DNA from: Varroa destructor
Lineage: Eukaryota > Arthropoda > Arachnida > Mesostigmata > Varroidae
Direction of reading: 5' to 3'
DNA length: 64,000 nucleotides
Assembly (NCBI RefSeq): GCF_002443255.2
Contig: NW_019211456.1
Span: 20,259,557 to 20,323,556, forward strand
Shown here: in pieces, positions 1 to 13,475 of the stretch
Layout of the letters: every line of letters starts with the position of its first letter
Numbering within the stretch: position 1 is the first letter of the stretch
Made by a program: the position numbers and the translations under genes
The notes under the pieces: model-generated
Told to the model about the DNA's origin: nothing
The model's input: the letters and a program-made list of their open reading frames with translations, nothing else
Database searches by the model: none

Positions 1-246
1 GCAGACGCAGGAAGACAGGACCAAGTGAAGAAAAAAAAAAAGGCCAAAACGCAACAAACCAGGAAACGGCCAACAAAACCAAACTCGACAAATAACTACA
101 CCATCAGTATCAGCATATGCAGTACCCCCGCATATCCGAAACACAATACAGGAAGGCTCTCGAAGTTCTTCGTGTATTTCGTGCAGCATCCAGATGGTAC
201 CGTGGACATGTGTTGTGTCCCCGTGCCGTCCGCTATCGAACCATAA
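1..246 (+). CDS. Possible C-terminal end of a gene lying left of the window (partial, unrecognised)
   Basis: Frame 1 is open from the first base to a TAA at 244-246, giving about 81 residues without a start inside the window. The frame opens with a lysine-rich run (KKKKKAK) and continues with Thr/Asn/Ser-rich sequence, ending in PDGTVDMCCVPVPSAIEP. I recognise no domain. It might be the last codons of a gene whose long 3' UTR fills the next kilobases, because the + strand stays A-rich far beyond the stop. It could equally be a chance frame within that UTR. An 81-codon open run is not by itself evidence of coding in this composition, so confidence is low. Confidence 0.2.
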   Translation, partial: ADAGRQDQVKKKKKAKTQQTRKRPTKPNSTNNYTISISICSTPAYPKHNTGRLSKFFVYFVQHPDGTVDMCCVPVPSAIEP

Positions 247-1869
247 GATAAACCAGTGCAGCAAGCCCGAGAAACAACAGATCAACAACTACAGAAATCG
301 ACAGAATGAAAGGGACTTAGATCGCCATGTTGATTGCCATGTTGTACATAAATACTGATATGAATAATATCATTATTACCACAACTACTGTTAACGTATA
401 CATAGTATATGATTCTTGCTGATTAATTACCATTTTTTAACAACCAATGACTGGCCAATGACAGTCGGATTATTACTTCGATAACTACAAGTAGTGGCTA
501 AATATGTTGGGGAAAAATGTGCTATATTTGATTGTTGTTATTTATTACTAGATTACTACACTCTTCATTAGTACAATTTGTAAAACAAAGGAGAATTTCT
601 ATCGTTCCTACATGCTGAAATAATGAGTGTCGATGATGAATTCCTTAGCACCGATGATAATACCAACACAGTTGTACAGTTGTTAAAAGTCTAACCCGAG
701 CATTTATTCACAGTGTTATCGCTGTGGAGTCAACATAGCAGAAACCTCACTTATAAAGCGGACTCACCCCAGTTCTGATCGGTTCTACCCCAATCAGTCA
801 GAGGCTGCGTTTAGCCGAGTCCGCGACTTAGCCGCTATCCAGTGAAAATATCAATTGTCATCTGTGTGTCTATCTAACTTGATTGCAATGTGTGTGTCTC
901 TTAATAACGATCTGTTTCTTATCTATAGTACTACTATAGCTATGATTCCACTTCTAATTATAAATTGTCTCAAAAAACAACTCTGACCTGTACGAGTGTT
1001 AACACTACACGTGGACAGTTATTACCGTTCAAGGCTGGCCGATTCATGCCCCAGTGTCCTCTGGTGTTGTTGGAGGGACGGGCATTTCGAGCCGGCGAGA
1101 GGGATCTGTCGGATCTCTCGACGCTCGCTCTTCGATGAGCAGACGTCGAGGCCTACAACAGTGAGAAGCCGGGGCGAATCGAGAATCTGTTCAACGACGC
1201 GCAACTTCATAAACCCACATGGAGAAATCTTGATAACGTTGCCTTGACTGAAAATTGAAAGCGACTAGTGAAAACGAAGGGACTCACAATCTATCGGCAC
1301 TCTCTGAAGGTTTGGTGATGAAAATTACGATTCTTAAACATGAATAATGGATCGAACAGTCAGATGGATTACGAGACAGGATATCGCTGCAAAGCAAAAA
1401 CAATAATCGGCCTTTCAAACCTTCGACCGCTTCGGCACTTCACGGGACGCGTCCAGTTTGGACCGTCTTCATGAGCTCCTCACCGTCTCATATCAAGAGT
1501 GACCCTCAACTCAGCAATGACCACTTCAGTTGCGCTAGTCAAGACTCTTTGCAATTCAATAATACAAAACCAAATTTCTTAAGTAATAAGTAGTAGTTGC
1601 TTACGAGATTGTAGATCATATCATACGCACACCTATATACACACAAACACAGACATCAGTCACGTACGTAACTACATAACTGAACAAGACCCCTCAACCA
1701 CTGTCAATCTGATCGACTATTCAAGCTGCAACAGCGAAAAAAACATCCATAATAACAAATTCGGAAAGACATCTCTTTACGCAATAACGGCCATCGATTT
1801 CTCCTGGTTGAGTCTCGAAAATTCACGGGCTTCCCACCTCTCCTTCCCGGTTATCTCTCCGGTAACAAG

Positions 1870-1926
1870 AAGAACGACAATATTGTCGTTCTTATATATT
1901 AATATTAACTTATTAAGTTAATATTA
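1870..1926. repeat. Two adjacent palindromes
   Basis: Bases 1870-1893 form a perfect 24-bp palindrome (half-site AAGAACGACAAT). Seven bases later, 1900-1926 is a second inverted repeat with 12-base arms (TAATATTAACTT and its complement) around a 3-base loop, ATT. Both would extrude as short hairpins in RNA or single-stranded DNA. No gene lies next to them. Confidence 0.85.
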
Positions 1927-2556
1927 TTAACTCCCACATCAAGAACTATCATTATTTCAACAACACTAAATATCATATCAGAGAAGCAAAAGCAACAGTT
2001 CCGGCTAACTTACATGCTTTTGGCAGCAAAAACGAGACCACAAATAATAGTTTGTGACTTGAACGAAAAACTCTGATACTTCCGAACTCCGAACCTGACG
2101 AAAAAAATAGTTATTGAACTTCTACACGACACGAGCTCAAATATTGACGTACGTACCTTGTACTACAATTCGCATCGGGCGCAGCAGGCCTGTGCAGTCG
2201 GAACCTAACGGATCGCTTTGTATTGTTCCCCAATAACCCCAGTGTCTTGAATGAGTCACCCTAGGAAAGCTAACCGGTCACGCTAATTAGAAATTGTCGA
2301 TAGACATCATTTGAAAGTAGTGCCACTGCCAGTTTGCCTATTTGTAACATTCAATATCGACAACTATTTCCAGTAATCGCTTACGACACACTTACATACA
2401 TAGTTGATGATCTTTATCTATTCTTGGACCATTTCAGTAAATCACCTACGTTTAGATCGCACGTTCACCTTAATCCACCGTCACTGATCACATCAACGCA
2501 CAAATATCAATCTGAAGACAACAATTTAATTGTAATTACGACAACCACTACAACGG

Positions 2557-2592
2557 CATCGATCGATCGATCGACCGATCAATCAATCAGCT
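2557..2592. repeat. Degenerate (GATC/AATC)n tetranucleotide repeat
   Basis: A run of ATCG units (CATCGATCGATCGATCGACC) grades into CAATCAATCAG. It is a short tetranucleotide microsatellite and lies inside a 175-codon frame that is probably not a gene. Confidence 0.8.
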
Positions 2593-5500
2593 CTCTGACG
2601 AGCTCTAACGAACGCTGGACACTTGATTTCATGACAAAACAAAAAATATCGACTAATACTAACATCAGCATATCGAAACAACATGAGCAGAAAAAAAATG
2701 TTCAAGTTAATGATGAAGATGCCACCGTTAATACTGCAACAATACGTGTTGTATTAGGCCATATTATACATATATCCTCATATATGTATGAGAGAACAAT
2801 GGCTCAGACGGTTGGATTGCTTAAAGACGCTTGCGCATTGCCGAAGCCTGTAGCGTTTTAATGAATCGCATATAAAAAAAAATCATTCTCAAACGAACAG
2901 AGAAGGGTACACAACTACAGTGTATAACTTTGTCACTGACAAACCCCAACAGCGGCATGTAACTTGCAAACACAGCATTGCAGTGATGAATTACTTAAAA
3001 CTAGGCTTCGGCCACTGCGGACCTTGCGCCCAGGGAACAACCTAACCAATCATCATCTGACACGACACCCTGCATCTCTATTGCGGAGTTACACGGCTAA
3101 CAAAAACGGCAGACGCCAAGTGTGATTAGACAAAACAAAGGAACCATCTGTACTATGCACATTCGCCGAATGCTACGGTACACCACATATTTTTACGAAA
3201 GAAAAGCTGAAAATCAATAGCGAGAACAACGTCAAAGTCCAACAATCGAATACTGGTATCACTTCTACGAAGCGGAAGCAGAGATGAAGATCTCGACACA
3301 TGACACACAACCAGCAAAAAAAAACAAAGACTTAAGCAAGAATGATTGTTTGCAAATCATACAGAAACACAATAAAACGAATACCGATAAGATGGAAAAA
3401 GGAGCTTACGCTCTGATTATTGATGACTCCTGTCACAGTCCGATATCTATACAACTATCGATAATTATCGCTATCATTCATCTGCTTGTAATTGATTTTG
3501 CTTCAACATCGGCAAAACAAAAGCCAATAATGCCACACAGCAAGCAAAAAACGGAAAGAACATGAGCAACAATAATAAGCAAGCTCGCAGCTTACAACAA
3601 CTGCTACGGATCAAAGCGCAAACAGAGGTTCAATGCAAATACAGACTGCATCGAACCTGTTAACAACCTGTACGAATCAGTTTAAGTCACTCATTCTGAT
3701 ACGGCACGCCTGACGCTGCACAGATAACGAGGTGAGCAGTAGAAGCACGAGATGCACGACATACGAATTCACGGACCCGTCCATAGAAGTCTATCCTTTA
3801 GCCTAGTAAGCAGAGGTAGACAGTAAAAGAGGTACAACACAGTCCCAAGAGAAGAAGACAAGGACGAAAAGTCTTCCTCTCAAGGCTTACTTAATAATAA
3901 CTAAGACTGAAAATAACAGTTCATTATGTACTACTACCATTGCTAACCAGTTACGATAATACTGTCATACATTATTAGTCTGCGCGCATTCGCTGGTCGC
4001 AAGTCGCTGGATTTGGCGGACAGATCGATATCGGATCGGATATCCATATCGTGTTTGCGAACGAACGTATCGGAACGTACGTATTTGAAATGAGCTGAAA
4101 GACATGGCCACGACCCTACCAGCAAGTGCGCGCGCTGCACAGCAGAACCAAGCAACGGCGCGTAACGACAGACATCTTAGCCAGACGATAAAAACAAGCC
4201 TAGAGCAGCTAATCCGCCAAGCCGAAAAAGCCAAAACGCTGAAGCAATGCTTCTCTCACTAACAACAGCCGAAGCTTAAGACAAAATATATTCAGTACAC
4301 AGCGCGCTTGTTTTCTTTGACAGCATTACGTACATAACAGTCGATAAGGAACAGGATATATTAGCACGCAGCGGATGCACTGTTTGTGCGTCTGTGTGCT
4401 TAAAGGTACAGTTAGCTGTTCAATTAGAATTGGCTGAATCCATGCTGGGAGATACTGGATTCAACGTCAGTAAGGAGCCCAACCAGCGATGAAAGAAGTT
4501 TCATCTTGCGCCCCGTGTGCATGTGCACGTAACCAAGCTGCACACTATATACCTGTATCCAGACACGCCGAAAATAGATTGCCTGGAGATTAATTGCCAA
4601 ATCGTTTCACATGCGGTACAAAGCCGCCGAGCTTACATGTCCTTCGACTTACGATCGACCACTCTGACGACGATAAATTGTTTCAAGGTCATTGTTAATA
4701 ACTGACCTTTGCAATTCTAAGCAACCCCGACGATAGCATAAGACTAAGCTGTCGACGCCCGCTGTCCAAAACAAACGAAGTTCGGTCATATACGAACTAT
4801 CAAAAGGCAACAGTAACACGGACGACGATTAGAAGCGGTCTAGCGTCCGTGAGTTTTGTATCGATGCCAATCTAGCAGAATGTACGTTGGAGAGGATACC
4901 TATGCTATACCGAGACAAGGAAATCGGGAGAAAGGACAGACGGTCAGAAAGGATAGATTTTGAAATCGCACTCTTCGTGAACGAACTCAACGTTAGGCAG
5001 CAATCCCGATGAGGCCATAATGCAATGGCCTAACGGCAAAATACAAATGGACGAACTGAGGAAACGAAAAAATCGTAGTAGGACTGGACGCACGACCAAT
5101 GTGTTTAGGGCATGCTGCAGTCCCAGTCTGTAAAATGATGATAACGTAGTAAATGGAGTGAACGCGTTACATACGAAAGCGTTTTAACGAAAATGATTTA
5201 AGGAGACGATGTAAAGTAAACATGCTACAGGAACGTAACACTAGGCAACATTGCAAGGTAGCTCTGCGTGGCTCCTTGCTGAGTTCGTCCCATGCTATCA
5301 CCACGAAGGTAAAGTACAAAAACAACAGCAAAAACATAAACAAACTGAAAAGAAAGATCCGAAGAGTCCCGAATTACCAATCCGGAGCCGCGCGGCTTGT
5401 CCGTGAGTATCTCCTGAGATCCCAGAAGGCATTGTAGGACCTGGGAGAGATGACGGACAGGGGCGACGGCCATCCCGAGGGTGTTGAGCAGTTCGAAGCC

Positions 5501-7675
5501 GGGACTCGGATCCTGCGATGCGACGATTAACGCTGGGTGCTAGAGAGTCGTTCGTGCCTACGAATGGAACGGTCCGTAATGCGATTCTGCTCGTTTTTAG
5601 GATTTTGTGCCGACTGGTGACGACGGAGTGTGCAGGACCCTCGTTCTTTGTACAACAGAAGTTTCTCGAAGTTTGCCGTAACGGAAAAGACGACTCGTCG
5701 CCATTGCACGGTAACACATTTCTCTAGTGTCCTGGTCTAAAAGCTGCTGTTACCATACAATGGCCGGGTACTATACGATACGTTCTTCTACCACAGTTAT
5801 AACAACCACTATCTACTATGCTATACAAAATAGAAGGAAGCACCATCCAGGCTGGGTCGGGCGTCAAGATGCCCATCTAGTCATTTTTCTTACAAATGCT
5901 ATATTGCCTATGTATCGTGTTTAGCTGAATCATAATTAATATAATAATAGTTATTATTACTATTCCTATTACCATTGTTATCAAAATAATTATCAGTATA
6001 ATTGTTGTTATTATTATTTATTATAACGCAAATGTCACACAGTTATCCATGATTCCAATGATATGGGTATTAACATTATTGAGTATCTTGTTAGATATAT
6101 GATTCTATGACAAAAATAATATATCAATTATAATTAGTCTATTGATAATATAATTATATTAGCGCCATATAAGTAAGTATAAAAATGAATAAACATATGT
6201 GCACCAATGCCGAAGTATATGATTGCTTACATTCTTAGAAGAGGGACAATGATTGACTTTACTACATAAATAACACTGATATATTAAAAACATGTTAATA
6301 CAGAGCATTTTGTTTCAATGTCATCCAGTATGGCCCAGTAAAGCTCAGGAAACGCAATTCATAGTAGCATCTTTAACGGATGGCCCGGACCTTTGCTCAG
6401 TTGATAGACGAACATGCTCGATGAATAGCAATTTCTATTGTCTCACGTGCTATCGATGGGCGGCACTCGTCTTAGTAAACCAGTCAAATGCATTCTAACG
6501 GAGAAGATCATAATATCCAATATACAAGGTAAGGAAGGTCAAGCAACAAAAACAAATAGTCTGATAGCCTCCCCACATTAATGATGGCCAGAACAGAAAC
6601 GCGTATCAATTGAAAGAAAAATAGTGGTGGATTGTAACAAAACCGATGGCTGTGAGTTGTTAAAGAGTAGAAAACTACATTCCTATTGACTGGCCATGTC
6701 AATAAAACGATACCTAGCATAATATCCGATGGACGTGCAACAACCGCCAATAACATTCTATCGGAATTGACTGCTCGTCGTCGCGCAAGACGCACACGTA
6801 TAGCAATGTGCATAGATGCACGTGTGCGTGCAACAAACGTCAGAGTAGGGCGACACGAACGTTAGAGACGCCTCTTTCACCACAAACAGACAAGCCAATG
6901 CCGAAACAAACGGCATTAGCACGCGTCTCTCTGCTGAGAGCGACAAAGAACATTCAACAAGGAGGCCCTACAAAAAATGGCGCCACTACACGCCATGCAC
7001 TGTACGTTTCCATACAACAACGAGAAAACGGTATATATACAAACTGAATATACTCATCAGCCAGTTTATGGTTACGATGAAGTGTGTAGCACTTCATTCG
7101 AATGATGAGGCAATGTACAATATCGGCTAATAATAATAATGATTATTGTTATTACTGTTATTGATGACACTGCTGACACAATGAGGTGTTCTAATTCAGT
7201 ACCGATCATATATCTGTTCATGCGCGTCTGCCCAAAGCAGACGTCACGATTCAACTGAACCGATTGCTTTTGTCATCTCTGCGTACGAACATTATGCACA
7301 GAAAACCACCAAACACAAAAAGAAGAAAGGCGAAGCAAAAGATGAACGTAACAGGCGGTACAGACATAACAGAGTAAGAGCAAATGCTAGATAAGCTCGT
7401 ATAGGTCATAAAGTAAGAAAAATATGACAACAAGCGATAGATGTGTGTGAATGTTTCATTGACGATTAGATGATGCGATGCTGGTAATGATGGAAGCAGT
7501 GAAGCAGGTGGGGTGCAGCAGTAGCGAAGCCATATAACGATAACGAGTTACGAGAAGACCTGGGGATTTGAAATTTATCGCAGAGAGAGAGAGAAACCAC
7601 GGGACCGTATTTGATGGAATAATGAGATTATTGAGGCAAAGGCTTACTAAAATTACCATATTGAAGGAAGGTGAC

Positions 7676-7775
7676 GAGGATGCTGACGCTGCTGCTGTCG
7701 CTGCTTCGACTGGTGACGGTGACGGTGATGGTGGTGGTGGTGGTGATGATGATGATGGCGATGATGATGATGATA
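7676..7775 (+). repeat. Imperfect trinucleotide repeat (GCT/GGT/GAT)n
   Basis: About 100 bases of RRT/GCT-type triplets, moving from GACGCTGCTGCT through GGTGGTGGT to GATGATGATGAT. In the frame 7568-7786 it would encode an Ala/Gly/Asp-rich acidic tail, but the frame has no other protein-like character, so I treat it as a microsatellite in non-coding DNA. Confidence 0.8.
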
Positions 7776-9921
7776 CATTTTATTAAGAATCATTTATACA
7801 ATGTTACTATTACAGCACCATATGGCTAGTGTTATTATAGATGCATGATCGCAATGATTAAGAAAAATTAAAAAGAACAATGATAAGGTAAATCATCAAG
7901 GAAATGAAAACTAACCGCAAATAACCTGAGAACACGACGGAAGCAACAAGAATAATACAGGTAACATTTATTCATAACTACAAGCAGACGAACTAAACTC
8001 GATAAAGCCAGTCAGGACGTAAACAAAACGGTATTGACGAAGACCTAGCGGAAGACGCTAGTGTTTCTTTTGTCACGCAAGCGCATCGAGGTTAATGGAA
8101 ACCGGTCGGCGGACTGCTTCGGACCTTCTCAGAGATACAGCATACACTCCTAGATGAACTAAGGTTGAGTATAAATGCCAGCTTCCATGTTCTTGTCACG
8201 AACGACGCTGTCCCGCGGATGCCCAAGGAAAGAGCCCATTTTCTCATAATTATACTGTTCCCGTTAGATGCCCCATTTTGTGACTAAGTCTAAGTTAATA
8301 AACAGTTGATGAACATCGACCTAACGCTAAAATCACCGGTCTTGAGTCGGGAGAAGAAAGCGGAAGCGCAGTACTTGACCTATTTCTGTTTCTACATGAA
8401 TGCGCATAACGTGAATTGAAAAGGAAAAAAATTAAGACAGACGATAATGGTTACGATGATCTTAAACAAAAGGAAAACGAATACCAATAATTATCATACT
8501 GTTAATATTAAGAATTATAATAGGAAATAATAGTAAGAATGATGATCCCACCAATCCACCGGACAGCGCCCGGGGATCTTAGTAAACAGTCTTTGGGTCA
8601 CAGCTACAAATGCTCAACGTGTAGGTAGACGCAAAAGAAAACCTAAGGTGAGGCCAGAGGTCGGCGAAATGATGTGGAAAAAGCAACGAGTTGATCGAAA
8701 GATGAAGAAAACAGACAAAAGACAGATAACGAAAACCTTAAAGCACTAGAAAAACTTAAAACAAGCTACTGAGAATTGATAATATAATTACAACGACAAT
8801 ACGATTCTAATCACAATAACAGCCACTATTACTTAAGAATAATAACAGTTAGTAACCTATTATCAGAAATCTTGAAGCACTATAGCAACAAAGGAAACAG
8901 TACTGCTAGCGTAACTTACTTCTGAAGCGAGTGCTAGTTAGATCTACATGTGAAGAATATGAGTATTGAGCTGGGGAAGATTAACCATTCAGCGAAGGGT
9001 TCAGTGAATTGTTATCTCTTATACAGAGAAGAATCATTCAATGGGGGGTGAGTAAGGCTATGAATTATGAGTATGCTATGAGTAGGAAGTGAATCTAAAA
9101 CAGGAATGAAAATCGAGCCATTTTTCCTAACCAGACGTATGTAAAACACGCAAATTATATATTCCAACTAAGATAGAGGTTAAGCAAGCAAATACGCTTC
9201 AAGAAGGTGACGAAAAAATAATGGCGGATTGACCATCGTTACGCCTGGGTTTTTGACTCATTGGAAACATAGCGCACGAATATAGAAAGCCAAAAGATTA
9301 ATTCTTTCGTCGGAGCGTTTTAGTTAGAAGGATGAACTTTCAGAGAGCTAGACGGAAAGTCTACGTCACTTATAACAAAACAGCATACGACAAAAATAAG
9401 CGTAATGAATAAAACATAAGCTGCTATGGGAACACTCCACGTATAATCTAAGATCGTCATTAGTGCTTACCGAAACATAAATTAATTAATAGAACATAAC
9501 GTAAACGGACAACGTACCCATTGAATTCTGACAAGAAAAAGCAGACTGCCACATTGCCAGTAAGATGCCTAAACATCACGGGTCCTCCTCGTTCATGCGC
9601 GAGAACATCGCCTATAAACAGATGCTAACAGTGTCTCATAGAAGAGCTCTCGAGTAATGACAAGGTTTATTAAATAGGGTGTCATAAAATGGCACGAACA
9701 TAACGCGGTACGTATAATACCGTTAACATCAATAGCCACATTAATAGTAATAACAATAAGAACAGCAATAGAGAACGCAAAAAAATAATCACAACAACCC
9801 ACAACAATAACAGCGCAAAACAGGAACACCATACAATCAGAGAAATACGATGGCGTGAGGATGTGGGGTTGCGTCAAATATGTACGTTGGTTAGAGATTG
9901 CTATTCCTAGGAGTCCAGGTG

Positions 9922-9927
9922 AATAAA
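9922..9927 (+). other. AATAAA hexamer, candidate poly(A) signal of the left-hand transcript
   Basis: A canonical AATAAA lies close to where the A-rich strand bias ends. If the tract before it is a 3' UTR, this is a natural end point. Other AATAAA hexamers occur upstream (for example near 9409), so the assignment is speculative. Confidence 0.2.
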
Positions 9928-12900
9928 GCATTAAGAACAAACATTTATTTAAGGCGTGTACTCATTCAGGTAGTCTTTACTATAAATGCACATAGTCTAC
10001 ATTGTTTAGTAGCTAGAGTGCTGTCGAGGTGGTATCAGTGCGTGTGAGTAGCGTTTGCCGCATGCACTCATAAGCGCACTGCAGCGGTATGCTGCACGCA
10101 TTCTATTGGCTAAGAGCAGTTCTTTTATACGTAACATCATATTGATGTTATAATAATAAGTTAAAATAATGATTTTATATTTCGCTTACGTTACGTTACG
10201 TTAAGACTTCGACGTTAAAAGGTTATTTCTGTGAAAGACACTGGGAGATCGAAGGTTAGGTTTATGTAAGCATCTGGATTTAGCCGATACGTACATTCCT
10301 AAATACATAAGGAATTTGCATGGAGTACCTGGGAGCCTTTGGAAGCAAGTAGATATTACTTCTACGGGTTCAGTTTTAACAGAAAAATGCACTGACCAAT
10401 TTCGTACTTCTGCGATCTTATTTCACTTGGAATTCCGCTGTTTTGGCTATAAATTTTGTTTGTTTGTTTATTTTTTAATTCGATGTTCCGATCATCTGTA
10501 TCCACTTAGAAAAATCGGAGATTTGCGGAGGACGCGAAACACACAGGATGCGGCGCCCGCCAAATGAGCCTGACGCACCATCGAAAAGGCTATAGACATC
10601 CCAAAAATATACCTATTACAAAAAACGCCTCTGCTTCTTCAACTGCGTTGATGTCTTTCCCACGTCCCTCTATTGCTATTGGAAAACTCTACCAGAAGCT
10701 ATAAAATCGTTAGCCTGTACTCTTTTTTGTTTTGGCCGTTATCGTATGCTAGTTGCGTGTTTCTACACAAATGAACGCGAAAACCCTTTAGCTCTCTGCG
10801 ATGAATCGAATTCAGCGGTATTTTTGGCCAAAAAAAAAAACTAAACAATAAGTGAAAACCGCCAGATGACATTCACGTACTGTGTATTTACTAGGTATAA
10901 AACCCGTCTGCAGCAAGACTGCCCCCAAAGACAAGTAATTAAATAGCTTAAGACCAGGTTAGTCTCTTTCTTGAGCCTGAAGTTACTCTTCGGTCAATAT
11001 CTCAGTAGCGTACGTAGAGTTGGCCGATGTCTGATCTAAGTCGAATGACAACGCCCTCTATTCTCCAACACATCGACGCAGAAGTACTGGGACGCATCGG
11101 TAACTGTGGAGCGCTAAAGCATCCTAATATAAACCGAGTTACGAGTGTTATGGTCAAGAGGAAAACGACCAAATAGAATGTAATACGTATAACTTCCGTT
11201 CGAGCAGGCTTTTCACGCGATCAATAATATTTAGCACGCATCTGAGCGTGTTTCACTTTGTACACATTTGTAGTGGCGCAACTAGTCTGAGATATGACCG
11301 CACCGAAAGGGTCCAATTTTATTTTTTTAGCAGAAAAGCTCACCATAGTAGATTAGAGAGTAGTGTCTTCCGATTATCAGGAAAGAAGCCACAGTGTGCG
11401 AATGCTAGCGCTTGTTTAAAGATTTGTTGCTTTATAACTTACAATTGCTCACTTGGTTTTACCGCCGGCACGAAGAGAATCTAGCACGATTCGAACGCGA
11501 CCGGTAACATGGATAACCGTGCGACTGGAGAATAGTACAACTTATACGTAGAATATATGTTTGCGTTTGTATTAAATGATGTCGATTAATTTACAAGGTG
11601 ACCATTTTGTTAAATGCTCACCGCATGGTAGAAACAGTCGAACACATCTATAAAGTAGACTTGGTCTTTTTCTCCATAGTCACTTAACACATCAGTGTTA
11701 AATACTCGTTTAACTGCTCCGTAATCGCTTTCAATGAAATTTCCTGAGAAGTATAATCGTCAAATGAAGTGCTAAAGCCTTTACTTGATTAATGGTCCCA
11801 CTCCAGTAAAGGTAACGATCTGTCTAGGCAGGTTTACGTGATCTATGAAGTCATTAATACCATAGGATATTTGCTTAAGCAACTCATTCCAGCTGAGTAA
11901 ACATCTCAGTGAGGTTTCTGTAAGTCTCACCTCAGAGCTTAACCAACATCTGATAACAAAAAGAATTTTTAAAATTTAGCGGATTTAGTATATTTATAGC
12001 CACAACAAAAAAGGTGAAAAATCATAAGTTCATCTTTACAACTATAAGTAGATGTCTCATTTGTCTTTGTAAACAGCAACGGATATGATTTCAATAGGTG
12101 CGACTCAAAAACTGAAATAGCTCTTGGCCATAAATGGCATTGTTATCGAAGCGCCATCGCCAGACTCAGTTACGCCTCCTATTATTATTCTACAACTGAA
12201 CAGATGAAAATGTCCCAGCCGTCCAAAAACATGCTTCGTGAAGTCTGTTTACTTTAGTGAGAGAAACAGAGATACGAAATGTACTTCAAATAAGCATTTT
12301 ACATAGATTACTATTGGAGAATTGCTGGCGCTGTGTTGTCACCTCATTTCAATGGCCATGCAAATGTTGAGTATATTTTTTCTCCATTTATCTCTCTAAT
12401 AGGACTCTAAATAATTGTACCACTTATAAAGTTATTTGCTTGTACTTTAAAGTGTTCGTTTGCATAGTGAAATTCAAACATTTCAAATGAGTAGTAAATT
12501 ATTCCGCAATTACAATTAGGCGGGTATTGTCAAGACCTAATATTAACGACCTACATCTTTTGGCCGTTAGGTGTTTCGAAGCTTGCCAATTTAGCTTCAT
12601 TGGGAGCTAAATTTACGATTAGCACATTCTGAATTTCCATTGCCATTTTCAGTAGAATGAACCAAATTAAGTCCTCATACGAGTTTGAACTTTGTACCAA
12701 TATAATTTCGAAACCGACAAAAAAAGAAGAGGACGTCACCCATTAACGGACAGTCAGTCTAGTTACTGGTATCATAAAAATGCTTCCGAAGCGAATGTTG
12801 AATTTATAAAAATCCTTTCTAAGATAGGAATATTTTGTTACATTTACCTTTCAGTTCTTTCAGCTACATTTTACGTCTTAGAGGGGATTGCTTTACCTTG

Positions 12901-12935
12901 AATTTTTATGGCAACTTTTAAAAGAGTAGACACAA

Positions 12936-13033
12936 GGCATCTTTTGAGCTCAAAAGAAGCAGACTTTTGCTACTCAATTGCCTCTAGTGTGGCCCCGTTT
13001 CAGAAGGGGCTATTTTAACTCAAAAAAGATGCC
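12936..13033. repeat. 98-bp element with imperfect terminal inverted repeats (MITE-like)
   Basis: The left end GGCATCTTTT and the right end AAAAGATGCC are perfect 10-bp inverted repeats. The match continues inward imperfectly (GAGCTCAAAA against the complement of TTTTAACTCAA). Inside, 12992-13010 is a second small hairpin with a GCCCC/GGGGC stem. The layout is that of a very short non-autonomous DNA transposon or a folded RNA. I see no clear target-site duplication in the flanks. Confidence 0.45.
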
Positions 13034-13475
13034 AGGGGAGGCACTCAGCGGTATAAATAATTATTACGACCGGCACATCACTAACCCAACATTCATGCCG
13101 GCTAGCAGCGTCTTGGCGGCGTGTTTAGATTAGATAATTAGCGTTATAATTTGGGAACACAGATTTCAAACTATTTCGACGGGCTGCCATGCCGGTTTGC
13201 TAATGCTATGGTTTCCGGGTTCTGTCGTTTCTCATCTATACCAACGGCTCCCCATGTCTTGACTGGATATTCACTGCCAGCCGATTTTCGTTAGGTTTTT
13301 GAATTGCAACTACTTATTTTGAGCCTTGTAGATACTGACATAGTTCGTCCAACACAACTGTCGACCGGCTGTTAACATAGCCTGTATCCTTACTCAGGTT
13401 TGCTTCTAGATTCGTTCTATCACTACTATGAGCGCGTAACCGACTAGGGTCTTTTGTGATATATGTGTGATTCTA

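Larger units (their letters stand above)
247..9950 (+). other. Long gene-free, A-rich tract; possible giant 3' UTR or intron
   Basis: No frame in this 9.7 kb resembles a known protein. The longest frames (2334-2861, 175 codons; 5298-5717 minus, 139 codons) are low-complexity or lie in other-frame overlap and have no recognisable domain. By eye the + strand carries clearly more A than T, with many AAC/ACA and AAT runs, and this bias fades near 10 kb. Somewhat GC-richer patches lie at about 1000-1250 and 5370-5720. A long transcribed untranslated region on the + strand would produce this pattern; an intron is the alternative. Confidence 0.35.

Noticed and set aside
2334..2861. 175-codon plus-strand frame
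   Set aside because: Low-complexity Thr/Ser and Asp-Gln runs produced by the GATC and ACA repeats, no domain, and it sits within a long A-rich non-coding tract.
5298..5717. 139-codon minus-strand frame in a GC-richer patch
   Set aside because: Several frames on both strands are open over the same bases, and the C-terminal part is a run of Phe/Cys from an ACA-rich stretch. No recognisable protein.
7568..7786. Acidic-tail protein encoded across the trinucleotide repeat
   Set aside because: The tail is entirely a microsatellite and the remaining frame shows no protein character.
9593..9940. 115-codon minus-strand frame with apparent membrane segments
   Set aside because: The hydrophobicity comes from the complement of A-rich DNA; no family is recognised.
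10186..10203. (TTACG)n run considered as interstitial telomere repeat
   Set aside because: The unit is not the arthropod TTAGG repeat and there are fewer than four copies.
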